A program made the position numbers and the translations under genes. Below, in pieces: positions 1-7,819 of a stretch of 64,000 nucleotides of DNA. The DNA is from Bog-756 sp963756515 (lineage in GTDB: Bacteria; Actinomycetota; Acidimicrobiia; Acidimicrobiales; RAAP-2): contig CAVWNV010000003.1 in assembly GCA_963756515.1 (NCBI GenBank), forward strand, positions 1 to 64,000, written 5' to 3'. Under the pieces are notes generated by a model. It saw only the letters and a list, made by a program, of their open reading frames with translations. It ran no database searches and had not been told where the DNA came from. Each line of letters begins with the position of its first letter. Position 1 is the stretch's first letter.

Positions 1-600
1 CTGCCGCATAAGCAGGAAGTCTACGACGGCGAGCACCCGGCCATCGTGGACGAAGCGGTTGGCAGCACGTCCAGGAATTGCTCCGCCGCCGCCACTCTGA
101 CGCCCGGCCGGGCAGCCCGGTGGTGCCTTGCTGGCCGGGTTGGTCTTTTGCACCGCCTGCGGCAAGGCGATGGCCCCCAGCTACGCCTCGAAGAAAGGCC
201 GGCAACGCTATCGCTACTACCTTTCACCCACGCCCAGAAGAACAGCCGGGCACCTGCCGGCGCGTCGCTACCGGCGGCGGCGCTGGAACGCTTCGTCGTC
301 GGCCAAATCCAGGCGGTGGTCCACGACCCAGCCCGTTTGCGCGGCTGGCCCACGCGGCGGCCAGGCGGAGCCGTCACCCGCTTCTCGCCTCAGGATTAAC
401 GGCGCGGCCAGGCACGGAGTCGGCGATGACCACGAGGAAGTCGTCTTGGACGTAATTCGACAACCCGGTTGGGAGCATTTGCCGGCAACGGTGCAGACGG
501 AGGTGTTGCACCGACTGGTACGGCGGATCGTCTACGACGGCACCGCTGGCACGGTACAGATCACGTTTCAACCCCACGGTATTCAGGTGCTCGCCCTGAA
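1..600 (+). pseudogene. Large serine recombinase remnant, multiply frameshifted
   Basis: Only the C-terminal part of a resolvase/invertase-type recombinase is present, and it cannot be read in one frame. Pieces in successive frames are: KQEVYDGEHPAIVDEAV (1-60), a segment ending near 127, LAGLVFCTACGKAMAPSY with a YRYY tail (about 128-220; the zinc-ribbon part of the recombinase family), ALERFVVGQIQAVV (about 283-320), and a coiled C-terminal segment with LHRLVRRIVYDG (about 430-590). Serine recombinases cut and rejoin DNA at attachment sites; the catalytic N-terminal domain lies outside the window. At least three or four frame changes occur in 600 bases, so this is either a decayed element or poor sequence at a contig end. 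The family assignment is fairly safe from the zinc-ribbon and C-terminal motifs. Nothing here suggests a working enzyme. Confidence 0.7.
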
Positions 601-611
601 GAGGAACAACC

Positions 612-1016
612 ATGACGAACCCATTGACGATCGAATGTTCGCTGCATTTTCGCCGCCACGGCAAAGGCGCCGCCAAGGACGTACAGGCCGGCACGGCACC
701 GGTCCGACCGACGCTCCCGGCCGGCCGTTTGCTGGCCCTGGCCCATCGCTTCGATCACCTGCTGCGCACGGGCCAGGTGGAAAGTTATGCCGAACTGGCC
801 CGCCGCGGCCGGGTGAGCCGGGCGCGGGTGTCGCAAATCATGCAGCTCTTGCTGCTGGCCCCCGCGATCCAAGAAGAATTGTTGTTTCGCCCGCCGTGCA
901 CGCGGCCGCGCCCCGGTCCGGCTGGCCGAGCGCTGCCGATCGCTGCCCTCCCCGATTGGTCTCGTCAAGGGCGGAGGTGGCGGCGATTGCGCAAGGCGAC
1001 AGCCGCTCCCGGGTGA
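612..1016 (+). CDS. Small HTH protein paired with the recombinase
   Basis: A 134-residue basic protein that begins just beyond the last recombinase-like segment. Residues about 58-82 (SYAELARRGRVSRARVSQIM) form a clear helix-turn-helix, followed by LLLLAPAIQEELLF and a tail ending in a DWSRQGRRW pattern. I recognise this as the small helix-turn-helix protein that commonly follows serine recombinases in Planctomycetes genomes; that memory is the basis for calling the segment foreign. Its likely role is DNA binding during element maintenance or recombination, but no function is established here. The stretch around residues 95-105 is irregular and could hide another pair of compensating frameshifts. 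Confidence 0.55.
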   Translation: MTNPLTIECSLHFRRHGKGAAKDVQAGTAPVRPTLPAGRLLALAHRFDHLLRTGQVESYAELARRGRVSRARVSQIMQLLLLAPAIQEELLFRPPCTRPRPGPAGRALPIAALPDWSRQGRRWRRLRKATAAPG

Positions 1017-1068
1017 CCGACGTTTCGGGCCGGAGAGGGGGCCGGCGGTCGGTGAGCACCGAACGCAC

Positions 1069-1365
1069 TCAGGGCCCAACAGCGGGCAACGGTTCTTTGG
1101 GCATCTGCCCGAACTCACGACGCCACTTTTGCAACAAGCTGTCAACGCTAACCAGTTTCGTGCCGTCCTTGCCTCGCGCTTCAAAGCAAGGGAGTAAAGC
1201 CTCCCGGCTCGGCGCCGTTTTTTGCACGACTTCCGCGGCCAGTCCCAACATCACACCGTGATAATTACCAACCACCAATTGGTTCGGGTCGATGCTCAGT
1301 TCCGTGCAAATCGTCGCCAGGCCTCCGCGTTGCAGACAAAAAAGTAGGCGCTGGTCTGGACCATG
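1069..1365 (-). CDS. C-terminal fragment of an unknown protein (foreign segment)
   Basis: An open minus-strand frame ends with the stop at 1069-1071. The part likely to be real encodes about 95 residues, including LATICTELSIDPNQLVVGNY, EVVQKTAPSREALLPCF and LLQKWRREFGQMPKEPLP. The frame stays open up to 1527, but beyond about 1365 it only shadows dnaE, so the true N-terminus has been lost at the junction. I do not recognise the family. Base composition is lower in GC than the rest of the window, like the neighbouring recombinase segment, and it probably belongs to the same foreign piece of DNA. Confidence 0.35.
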   Translation of the reverse strand, partial: HGPDQRLLFCLQRGGLATICTELSIDPNQLVVGNYHGVMLGLAAEVVQKTAPSREALLPCFEARGKDGTKLVSVDSLLQKWRREFGQMPKEPLPAVGP

Positions 1366-2439
1366 AACTGCAAGTCCGAGTCCGGATGGACCGTGCCCTC
1401 GGCTAACGCCGGCGCCATCACCTTCGGTCTGGCTGCGGTCCGCAATGTGGGCGAGGGTCTGGTCGGACTCATCGTGGCCGAGCGGGAGGCCAACGGTCCC
1501 TTCGTCGACTTCTACGATTTCTGTCAACGGGTCGACCCGCAGGTCCTCAACAAGCGGACGCTCGAGTCACTCATCAAGGCGGGAGGCTTCGACTCGCTCG
1601 GCCACCCTCGACAGGGTCTGTGCCTGGTGTTCGAGGAGATCGTCGACCGGACGCTCGAACGCCGTCGCGAGCACGAGGCCGGGGTGGTCTCGCTCTTCGC
1701 CGCGCTGGAGACCGAGACGGTCGGGCAGACCTCCGGGTTCGCCGACACCCGGATCCCGATTCCCGATTCCGAGTTCGACAAGACCCAACGGCTGGCGTTC
1801 GAGAAGGAGATGCTCGGCCTCTACATCAGCGATCACCCCCTGATGGGCCTGGAGGGATCACTGGCCCGGCTCACCGACTGCACCCTGGCCGAGCTGCGCG
1901 ACATCGACCCCGACTCCTCCCCCGGCTTCCCCTCCGGCTCGGGGAATCCGGGCGGCGAGGGCCAGATCCGGATGGTCGGGGGTGTGGTGACCGAACTGGT
2001 CCGCCGCTACACCAAGAAGGGGGACCTGATGGCCACCTTCGTGCTCGAGGACCTCAACGCCTCGATCGAGGTGTTCGTGTTCCCGAAGTCCATGGCCGAC
2101 TACGGCGCCCTGCTCGACGACGACGCCATCGTGGTCCTGAAGGGCCGGCCCGACCTCCGTGACGACCGGCTGAAGCTGATCTGCATGGAGGTCCACCGTC
2201 CCGAGTTGGTCCTCGACGGGGTCTCCGACCTGAGGATCTCCCTCACGCCCCACACGCTCACCGACGGCAAGGTGGACGGATTGAAGCGCCTGTTGAGGGA
2301 GCACCCCGGCGATTCGCCGGTCCTGCTCCACGTGGGCGAGAAGGTCCTGAGGCTGCCGGCCGAATTCAATGTCGACAGCCGACGGGGACTGGTCGGGGAG
2401 CTCCGGGTGTTGCTCGGACCGAACGCCATCTTGGCCTGA
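1363..2439 (+). CDS. dnaE: DNA polymerase III alpha subunit, C-terminal part only
   Basis: This encodes the C-terminal about 350 residues of the replicative polymerase alpha subunit, normally near 1,180 residues in actinobacteria. Recognisable parts in order are the finger/HhH region (GLAAVRNVGEGLV, then LNKRTLESLIKAGGFDSLG), the EKEMLGLYISDHPL motif, an OB-fold (about residues 205-280, from RMVGGVVTELVRRYTKKGD) and the C-terminal tail LLGPNAILA. The PHP and catalytic palm domains are missing because the reading frame enters foreign sequence around 1360-1390. The first ATG at 1363 is only where the open frame begins; homology starts near residue 5-15. The fragment cannot make an active polymerase. 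The preceding non-homologous DNA suggests assembly chimerism or insertion. Confidence 0.9.
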   Translation: MNCKSESGWTVPSANAGAITFGLAAVRNVGEGLVGLIVAEREANGPFVDFYDFCQRVDPQVLNKRTLESLIKAGGFDSLGHPRQGLCLVFEEIVDRTLERRREHEAGVVSLFAALETETVGQTSGFADTRIPIPDSEFDKTQRLAFEKEMLGLYISDHPLMGLEGSLARLTDCTLAELRDIDPDSSPGFPSGSGNPGGEGQIRMVGGVVTELVRRYTKKGDLMATFVLEDLNASIEVFVFPKSMADYGALLDDDAIVVLKGRPDLRDDRLKLICMEVHRPELVLDGVSDLRISLTPHTLTDGKVDGLKRLLREHPGDSPVLLHVGEKVLRLPAEFNVDSRRGLVGELRVLLGPNAILA

Positions 2440-2722
2440 CGCCGCGCTGGGGCGACTCGCGGCATCGGCATTCTCGAGGCGGCCACGAGGCTCCGAACCG
2501 CCCCTGACAAGGCGGTTCACTCCCCTGACGGACCGGCCGGCCGCCGGTTTCGGAGGCCGGATACGACAGGCGGCTCCAAATCCCGTAAAATCTCCTTCAC
2601 GGCTCCTGGCGTGGAGGCCCACTACCGTCCGGCCGATGGGGTCGGACAGTTCTCGGGGCGTCCACGGCAGACCGGGGCCGGCGGTGCACACCGCAGGAAG
2701 ACCGAGGAGTACGGAACGGCAT

Positions 2723-3397
2723 ATGTCCATCCAGGTGGAGACCAAGGACTGCACATCTATCAGTGACGCCGAACTGGCTGAAATGGCCGACTTGTGCGCT
2801 GAGCGGGAACCCCGATTCGATATCGGCTTCCTGTCCAAACAGCGGGAGGAGTGGGTGCTGGTGACCCGGGCCCGCGAGGGATCCAAGCTCCGTGGCTACT
2901 CGTTCTCCACCCTCGAGCGCATCGGAGGGACCCCGTCCCTGCTCATCGGGCTGGCCACCGTGGACCGGACCTCGCGTGCCGACACCGTGCTGCGGGCCAT
3001 GATGGGCGACAAGTACCGGCGGGCCCTGCTGGCCTTCCCGGACGAGGACGTCCTGGTCGGCACCCGCCTGCTGGGAGGCGAGGGATTCCGGGCCTTCGCC
3101 GGGCTCACCGACGTGGTACCCGGTCCGGGCCACAAGGCCACCGGCGAGGAACGGGCCTGGGGACGTCGCCTGGCCAAGCGGTTCGGGGCCGACGGCCGGA
3201 TCGACGACCGCACTTTCGTGGTCCGTGGTGACGGCTGCGAGTCGGGCGGCTTCGACTTCACCAGTCCCAAAGCCCAGGCCGACGACGAACTTTGTACATT
3301 CTTCAGCAGTGTCGACGTCCCTTCAGGAGGCCGGTTGGTGGCCTTCGGATGGGCCATGGCCGAGGACCTGGCCGGCGGAAAGCTGGGTGGGCGCTGA
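2723..3397 (+). CDS. Conserved hypothetical protein
   Basis: A 224-residue soluble protein of unknown function. The start ATG at 2723 is preceded by a GAGGAG ribosome-binding site; the longer open frame upstream is a shadow. No signal peptide or membrane segment is visible. The middle region (EEWVLVTRAREGSKLRGYSF, then PSLLIGLATVDRT) alternates strand-like hydrophobic stretches, and RMMGDKYRRALLAFPDEDVL-like text follows, which vaguely recalls acyltransferase (GNAT) layout, but no acetyl-CoA-binding motif is convincing. It stands alone after dnaE with a 283-base gap and before an Rrf2 regulator. I do not assign a function. Confidence 0.7.
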   Translation: MSIQVETKDCTSISDAELAEMADLCAEREPRFDIGFLSKQREEWVLVTRAREGSKLRGYSFSTLERIGGTPSLLIGLATVDRTSRADTVLRAMMGDKYRRALLAFPDEDVLVGTRLLGGEGFRAFAGLTDVVPGPGHKATGEERAWGRRLAKRFGADGRIDDRTFVVRGDGCESGGFDFTSPKAQADDELCTFFSSVDVPSGGRLVAFGWAMAEDLAGGKLGGR

Positions 3398-3474
3398 GGC
3401 GCCCCACCGCCGGTACCGCCACGTGCCTCCTGCGGTGCGCACCCGGTCACCGTCCGCTCGGCCCGGACAGGCAA

Positions 3475-3480
3475 TAGCAT
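3475..3480 (+). promoter_or_regulatory. TAGCAT -10 element giving a probable leaderless mRNA
   Basis: TAGCAT lies exactly six bases before the GTG start of the Rrf2 gene. A transcript starting about seven bases after the hexamer would begin at the start codon itself, and no Shine-Dalgarno sequence is present. The identical hexamer and spacing occur in front of divIVA. Confidence 0.5.
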
Positions 3481-3486
3481 GGTCCC

Positions 3487-3936
3487 GTGAAGGTTTCGAC
3501 CCGAGGTGACTACGCCAGCCGGGCTCTGCTGTCCCTGGCTCTCCACACGGATGGGGAAGGCCCCACCGCCGTGCGGGATATCGCCGAGCGGACCGGCCTG
3601 CCCCAGCCCTACCTGGAACAGATCCTCCTGGCCCTGAAGGGCGCCGGCCTGGTCCGGTCCAAACGCGGGGTCGGAGGGGGGTACGTGTTGGCCCGCCCGC
3701 CCGAGGAGATCACCCTGTCGCACATCGTCTCGGCCGTGGATGGCCCCATCGTGGCCGGTGATTTCGGCCTCCCCCACGAGAACGGGGCCTGTGACCACGA
3801 GGGACAGTGCGTGCTGTTGACGGTGTGGGCCGACGTGGGCGAACACATGCGCACCCATCTGGACTCCTTCACCCTGGCCGACATGGTGGCCCGGGCCCAG
3901 GGCCGGGCGCCGGCGCTCCGCCAGAGCGCCGGCTGA
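3487..3936 (+). CDS. Rrf2-family transcriptional regulator
   Basis: A 149-residue DNA-binding regulator of the Rrf2/IscR/NsrR family, which senses Fe-S status, nitric oxide or cysteine metabolism. The N-terminus KVSTRGDYASRALL and the winged helix (AVRDIAERTGLPQPYLEQIL, then LVRSKRGVGGGYVLARP) are diagnostic. The ligand region around residues 98-109 is GACDHEGQC and holds the only two cysteines of the protein, whereas IscR and NsrR use three cysteines for a cluster. A cluster with another ligand, or redox sensing without a cluster, is therefore possible. The start is GTG with a TAGCAT element six bases upstream. No Fe-S biogenesis genes flank it, so its target is unknown. Confidence 0.9.
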   Translation: MKVSTRGDYASRALLSLALHTDGEGPTAVRDIAERTGLPQPYLEQILLALKGAGLVRSKRGVGGGYVLARPPEEITLSHIVSAVDGPIVAGDFGLPHENGACDHEGQCVLLTVWADVGEHMRTHLDSFTLADMVARAQGRAPALRQSAG

Positions 3937-3969
3937 CCTCTCCGCTCTGATCTACCACTCCCCGCTCCG

Positions 3970-5085
3970 ATGAACCCGGCACGCATCGTGGTGCTGCTGA
4001 TCGGGGTGGCGGTCCTGGCTGTGAACGCCAGCAGCGTGATCGTCGTCCTGATCGTCCCGCGCTCGGGCTCGTCGTTGATCGTCTATCCGATGCGGGCCGT
4101 TCGGAAGACCTTCCGATTCACCGCCCGCCTGGCCCGCAGCTACGTCACCATGGACCGGATCCTGGCCGTCAGCGAGCCGGTGGCCCTGGTGTCCCTGTTG
4201 GCCACGTGGCTGGCCGTGACCATCCTGGGATTCACGCTGGTCAACTGGGGCATCGACCACAACACGGCCGGTCAGGCCTTCTCCGAGGCCGGATCATCGG
4301 TCTTCACCCTGGGCTTCACCCTCAGCCACAACAGCGGTTCGCACGTCGTGGACTTCATCGCCGCCGGCACGGGGCTGGTACTGGTGGCCCTCCAGATCGC
4401 CTACCTGCCCACCATCTACAGCTCCTACAACCGCAGGGAGACGCTGGTCACCCTGCTCCAGAGCCGGGCCGGATCGCCGGCCTGGGGACCCGAACTGCTC
4501 ATCCGCCACCAGCTGGTCGGCCTCATCGACAATCTGCCCAGCCTGTTCGCGGAGTGGGAGCGCTGGGCGGCGGACGTGGCCGAGAGCCACACCAGCTATC
4601 CCTCGCTGCTCTACCTGCGGTCCCCCCGTCCTCAGAACTCGTGGATCGTCAGCCTGATCGCCGTCATGGACGCGGCCGCTCTGGCCGTCGCCGTCGATCC
4701 CGACCGTGCCCCCATCGAGGCCCGGATGCTCATCCGGATGGGATTCACGTGCCTCCGGGACATCGCCGAGACCACCGGCATCCCGTTCACACCCGACCCC
4801 AGCCCCGATGACCCCATCTCCCTGCCCAGGGACGAGTTCGACGACGCCTACAGCCGGCTGCGGGAGACCGGCTACCCCATGTCCCGGACGTCCGACGAGG
4901 CCTGGCCCCACTTCAAGGGGTGGCGGGTCAACTACGAGAGCGTGGCCTACGCCCTGGCCGCCGCGCTCGACGCCCCCCCGGCCCGGTGGTCGGGTCCGCG
5001 GGCGCTGTTCCGGGCCGAGTCCCTCGAGCCGGTGCGCCCGGTCGATCGCCAGCCGATGACCGGACCGGGGAGCGGGGCCCGCTGA
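3970..5085 (+). CDS. Membrane protein with channel-like TM-loop-TM core
   Basis: A 371-residue protein, 33 bases after the Rrf2 gene and possibly cotranscribed. An N-terminal membrane segment (residues 4-28) is followed by a basic loop (RAVRKTFRFTARLARSY), a second segment (about 74-96, ALVSLLATWLAVTILGF), a short re-entrant-looking stretch (AFSEAGSSVFTLGFTL) and a third segment (about 123-145), then a soluble domain of about 220 residues. That TM-pore-TM layout resembles the Ion_trans_2 class of potassium channels, but the TVGYG selectivity signature is absent, so ion conduction is only a guess. The cytosolic domain carries conserved tryptophans (EWERWAADV, AWPHFKGW). Best described as a conserved membrane protein. 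Confidence 0.75.
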   Translation: MNPARIVVLLIGVAVLAVNASSVIVVLIVPRSGSSLIVYPMRAVRKTFRFTARLARSYVTMDRILAVSEPVALVSLLATWLAVTILGFTLVNWGIDHNTAGQAFSEAGSSVFTLGFTLSHNSGSHVVDFIAAGTGLVLVALQIAYLPTIYSSYNRRETLVTLLQSRAGSPAWGPELLIRHQLVGLIDNLPSLFAEWERWAADVAESHTSYPSLLYLRSPRPQNSWIVSLIAVMDAAALAVAVDPDRAPIEARMLIRMGFTCLRDIAETTGIPFTPDPSPDDPISLPRDEFDDAYSRLRETGYPMSRTSDEAWPHFKGWRVNYESVAYALAAALDAPPARWSGPRALFRAESLEPVRPVDRQPMTGPGSGAR

Positions 5086-5109
5086 TCCTGAACCGGTCCG
5101 GATGGTGGC

Positions 5110-5685
5110 TCAGTGCTGGTTCCACGACACCACCACCGGGTGCTCACGCTCCCAGCCCAGTTGGCTGAACGAGCCGGGGTCGAGGACCAGGGACCGACCG
5201 AGGGAGGGTTGGAGCCCGATCCACCGGGCGGCCAGCACCCGGAGCACGTGGGAGTGGGCCACACAGGCCACATCGCCGTCGGAGGACCGGATCCGTCCGA
5301 TCACGCGGTCGACCCGGCGGGCCACGTCCTCGGTCGACTCACCGTCGGGCACACCGTCGGCGAAGAGATCCCACCCTGGCCGCTGGGCCCTGATCTCCGT
5401 GGTGGTCACGCCCTCGTAGGCCCCGTAGTCCCACTCGGCCAGGTCGGGATCGACCACGGCGTCACGGCCCAGTCCGGCCAGGTCGCAGGTCTGGCGGGCC
5501 CGGAGCAACGGGCTGGTCAGGACGGTGCTGAAGGCGAAGCCGGCCAGCTCGGGGCGCAGGGCCCTGGCCTGTTCGACCCCCTCGGGCAGCAACGGGAGGT
5601 CGGTCCGGCCGGTGTGCCGCCCGTCGAGACTCCACTGGGTCTCGCCATGGCGCACCAGGACGCAGCGCTGGTCCGGATCTGTCAT
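5110..5685 (-). CDS. Histidine phosphatase (phosphoglycerate mutase-like)
   Basis: A 191-residue enzyme of the branch-1 histidine phosphatase superfamily. The phosphohistidine motif LVRHGETQWS lies at residues 9-18, the acid motif EWDYGAYEG near residue 84 and the second catalytic histidine in VAHSHVLRVLAARW near residue 143. Such proteins dephosphorylate small phospho-metabolites; those resembling acid phosphatase or alpha-ribazole phosphatase have this size, so a glycolytic mutase role is unlikely. The start is the ATG at 5685; the longer open frame covers the divergent promoter region of the sigma-factor gene. It converges on the membrane-protein gene, with 24 bases between the stops. Confidence 0.88.
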   Translation of the reverse strand: MTDPDQRCVLVRHGETQWSLDGRHTGRTDLPLLPEGVEQARALRPELAGFAFSTVLTSPLLRARQTCDLAGLGRDAVVDPDLAEWDYGAYEGVTTTEIRAQRPGWDLFADGVPDGESTEDVARRVDRVIGRIRSSDGDVACVAHSHVLRVLAARWIGLQPSLGRSLVLDPGSFSQLGWEREHPVVVSWNQH

Positions 5686-5845
5686 CCGGACAGCGGACCA
5701 CTCCGAACAGGTAGTACGCAAACCGTCGCGCCCCCCCACCGGCGACGATGGCCGGTCAGGCCGGCCAATTCCCACCGGTGGAATGTCCCGGGCCGGTCGG
5801 GTGTTAAAGATTCTGTCGATGTTGTGACGATGGGTAAGGAGACGG

Positions 5846-6811
5846 ATGGGGACTGGCACGGTGAGCAGGGAGAAGAATCGAAGCACCCGGGCGGCGACGG
5901 AGCGCGCCTCAGTCAAGGTCTCGGCGCCCCGCGACAGCGGCGGGGCCGGTCGGCCGGCCCGGGCCGCGACCGGGGGCCGTAGCCGCAGCGCCGATGCCGA
6001 CAGCCTCGGCCTGTTCCTGCGTGACCTCGACCACCACCCCCTCCCCGACCACGAAGCGCAGACCGAGCTGGCCAAGCGGGTGGCGGCGGGAGACGACGCG
6101 GCCCGGCGGGAGATGGTGGCAGCCAACCTGCGTCTCGTGGTCCACTGGGCGCGCCGCTACCAGGATCGTGGGGTCGACCTCCCCGATCTCATTCAGGAGG
6201 GCACGTTCGGCCTGATGCGGGCGGTGGACAAGTTCGACTGGGAGCGGGGCTTCCGCTTCTCCACCTATGCCACCTGGTGGATCCGCCAGGCGCTGCAGCG
6301 GGCCGTCCAGCAGCACGGCCGGACCATCCGCCTCCCCATGGAGGTGGCCGAGCGCAACCAGCAGGTGGATGCGGCCATGTGGGAGCTGACCCACCAGTTC
6401 CAGCGCCCGCCGACCGACGACGAGATGGACAACGCCACCAACACCACGGCGGCGGTTCGGTCTGACCTGTCCCAGGTGGCCAGGGTGGTGGCCAGCCTCG
6501 ACCAGCCGGCCACCACCGACTCGACGGCCACCCTGGGTGACCTGGTGTCGACCGACCTCAACGATTTCGAGGACGAGGTGGCCTCAGAGCTCACACTGGA
6601 CCTGGTGCGCCAGGCGGTGGATCGTCTCACCGACCTCCAGCGTCAGGTCATCCGGCACCGGTTCGGGTTCGACGGTGCTGACCCGGCCTCCCTGCAGACG
6701 ACAGCCGAGCGCCTCGGGATCGGCGTGCGCAAGGTCCGTCAGGCCGAGGCCGAGGCGCTCGAGGTGCTGGGCGACAGCGAGATGCTCGAAGCCGCCCACG
6801 AGGCCGCCTGA
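5846..6811 (+). CDS. RNA polymerase sigma factor, RpoD-like (group 2)
   Basis: A 321-residue sigma-70 family protein with a short basic N-terminus. Region 1.2 (DSLGLFLRDLDHHPLPDHEAQTELA, about residues 53-77), region 2 (ANLRLVVHWARRYQDRG, LPDLIQEGTFGLMRAVDKFDWERG, FSTYATWWIRQAL), region 3 (RTIRLPMEVAERNQQVDAAMWELTHQFQRPPTDDEM) and region 4 are in order. Region 4.2 reads GIGVRKVRQAEAEALEVL instead of the usual V-T-R-E-R-I-R-Q-I-E-A-KALRKL, so -35 recognition may differ from the housekeeping factor. Region 1.1 is lacking, which points to an alternative RpoD-like factor, not the primary one. The start is supported by AAGGAG five bases upstream. It is convergent with rluD. Confidence 0.92.
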   Translation: MGTGTVSREKNRSTRAATERASVKVSAPRDSGGAGRPARAATGGRSRSADADSLGLFLRDLDHHPLPDHEAQTELAKRVAAGDDAARREMVAANLRLVVHWARRYQDRGVDLPDLIQEGTFGLMRAVDKFDWERGFRFSTYATWWIRQALQRAVQQHGRTIRLPMEVAERNQQVDAAMWELTHQFQRPPTDDEMDNATNTTAAVRSDLSQVARVVASLDQPATTDSTATLGDLVSTDLNDFEDEVASELTLDLVRQAVDRLTDLQRQVIRHRFGFDGADPASLQTTAERLGIGVRKVRQAEAEALEVLGDSEMLEAAHEAA

Positions 6812-6874
6812 ACCCCCCGAGGGGCCACCCCGGTCGGAGCCGGTCCCGCACCCGGGGTCGGGCCGGCCCACCGG

Positions 6875-7819
6875 TCACCCGGATAGCCGCTGGAGCTGCG
6901 TACGGAGGTCGGGGGGCAGTTCGGAGGACCACGACACCGTCTCCCCCGTGCCCGGATGCCGGAAGGTGAGCCTTTCGGCGTGCAGGAACGGGCGGGCCAG
7001 ATCGGCTCCGGGGAACGACCTCCCGCGGCTGTAGACGTCGTCGCCGACCACGGGATGGCCGATGGCAGCCAGGTGGACACGGACCTGGTGGGTCCGGCCG
7101 GTCTCCAGACCGGCGGTCATCAGGGTGCTCGGCACCGGCTGGGAGAACCGCTCTTCGACGTGGTAGCGGGTGCGGGCCTCCTTGCCCCGGCGGGACACGG
7201 TCATGCGGGTGGGCGAGCCGGTGGATCGACCGATGGGGGCGTCCACCAGGCCCGATGTCCCTTCCACCGTGCCGAACACCAGCACCCGGTAGTTCCGGGT
7301 CACGTCACGGCGGGCCAGCTGGTCCACCAGGTCCTGGTAGGCACCGGCGGTGCGGGCCACCACCATGAGCCCGGATGTGCCCCGGTCGAGCCGATGGACG
7401 ATGCCCGGTCGGTCGGGGTCCGACCCCACCGCTTCACCCACCGACGCCAGGTCCGGGTAGAGGGCCAACAGCCCGTGGACCAGGGTCCCGGTGCGATGAC
7501 CCGGCCCCGGATGGACGACGAGCCCGGCCGGTTTGTCCACCACGATGACCTCGGCGTCGGCGTGGACCACCTCGACGGGCACGGTCGGGTCGGCCACCGG
7601 ACCGGCCGGAGCATGCTCCTCGTCCCGGTCGATCGAGAGCTGCTGGCCCTGACGGAGGGCGGAGCTCCGGCTGAGGACCACGACCCCGTCGATGCTGACC
7701 CGGCCCTCCGCCACCAGCGTGTCCACCGTCGACCGGGACAGGTCGGCCACCAGGGCCACCGCCTTGTCGACGCGCACTCCGTCGAGCGATGCCGGCACGG
7801 CCACGGTGAGCACCGTCAC
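6875..7819 (-). CDS. rluD: 23S rRNA pseudouridine synthase RluD
   Basis: A 314-residue pseudouridine synthase that isomerises uridines in large-subunit rRNA helix 69 (by homology). An S4 RNA-binding domain occupies about residues 12-75 (VRVDKAVALVADLSRSTVDTLVAEGRVSIDG). The catalytic domain shows VVDKPAGLVVHPG and the hallmark HRLDRGTSGLMVVA with the catalytic aspartate, then GRTHQVRVHLA. The start is a GTG whose last two bases overlap the lspA stop codon as GTGA, so the two genes are translationally coupled. The lspA-rluD order is standard in actinobacteria, usually leading towards dnaE. Confidence 0.93.
   Translation of the reverse strand: MTVLTVAVPASLDGVRVDKAVALVADLSRSTVDTLVAEGRVSIDGVVVLSRSSALRQGQQLSIDRDEEHAPAGPVADPTVPVEVVHADAEVIVVDKPAGLVVHPGPGHRTGTLVHGLLALYPDLASVGEAVGSDPDRPGIVHRLDRGTSGLMVVARTAGAYQDLVDQLARRDVTRNYRVLVFGTVEGTSGLVDAPIGRSTGSPTRMTVSRRGKEARTRYHVEERFSQPVPSTLMTAGLETGRTHQVRVHLAAIGHPVVGDDVYSRGRSFPGADLARPFLHAERLTFRHPGTGETVSWSSELPPDLRTQLQRLSG

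Noticed and set aside
3970..5085. A true potassium channel
   Set aside because: The TM-loop-TM shape is suggestive but no TVGYG-type filter is present.
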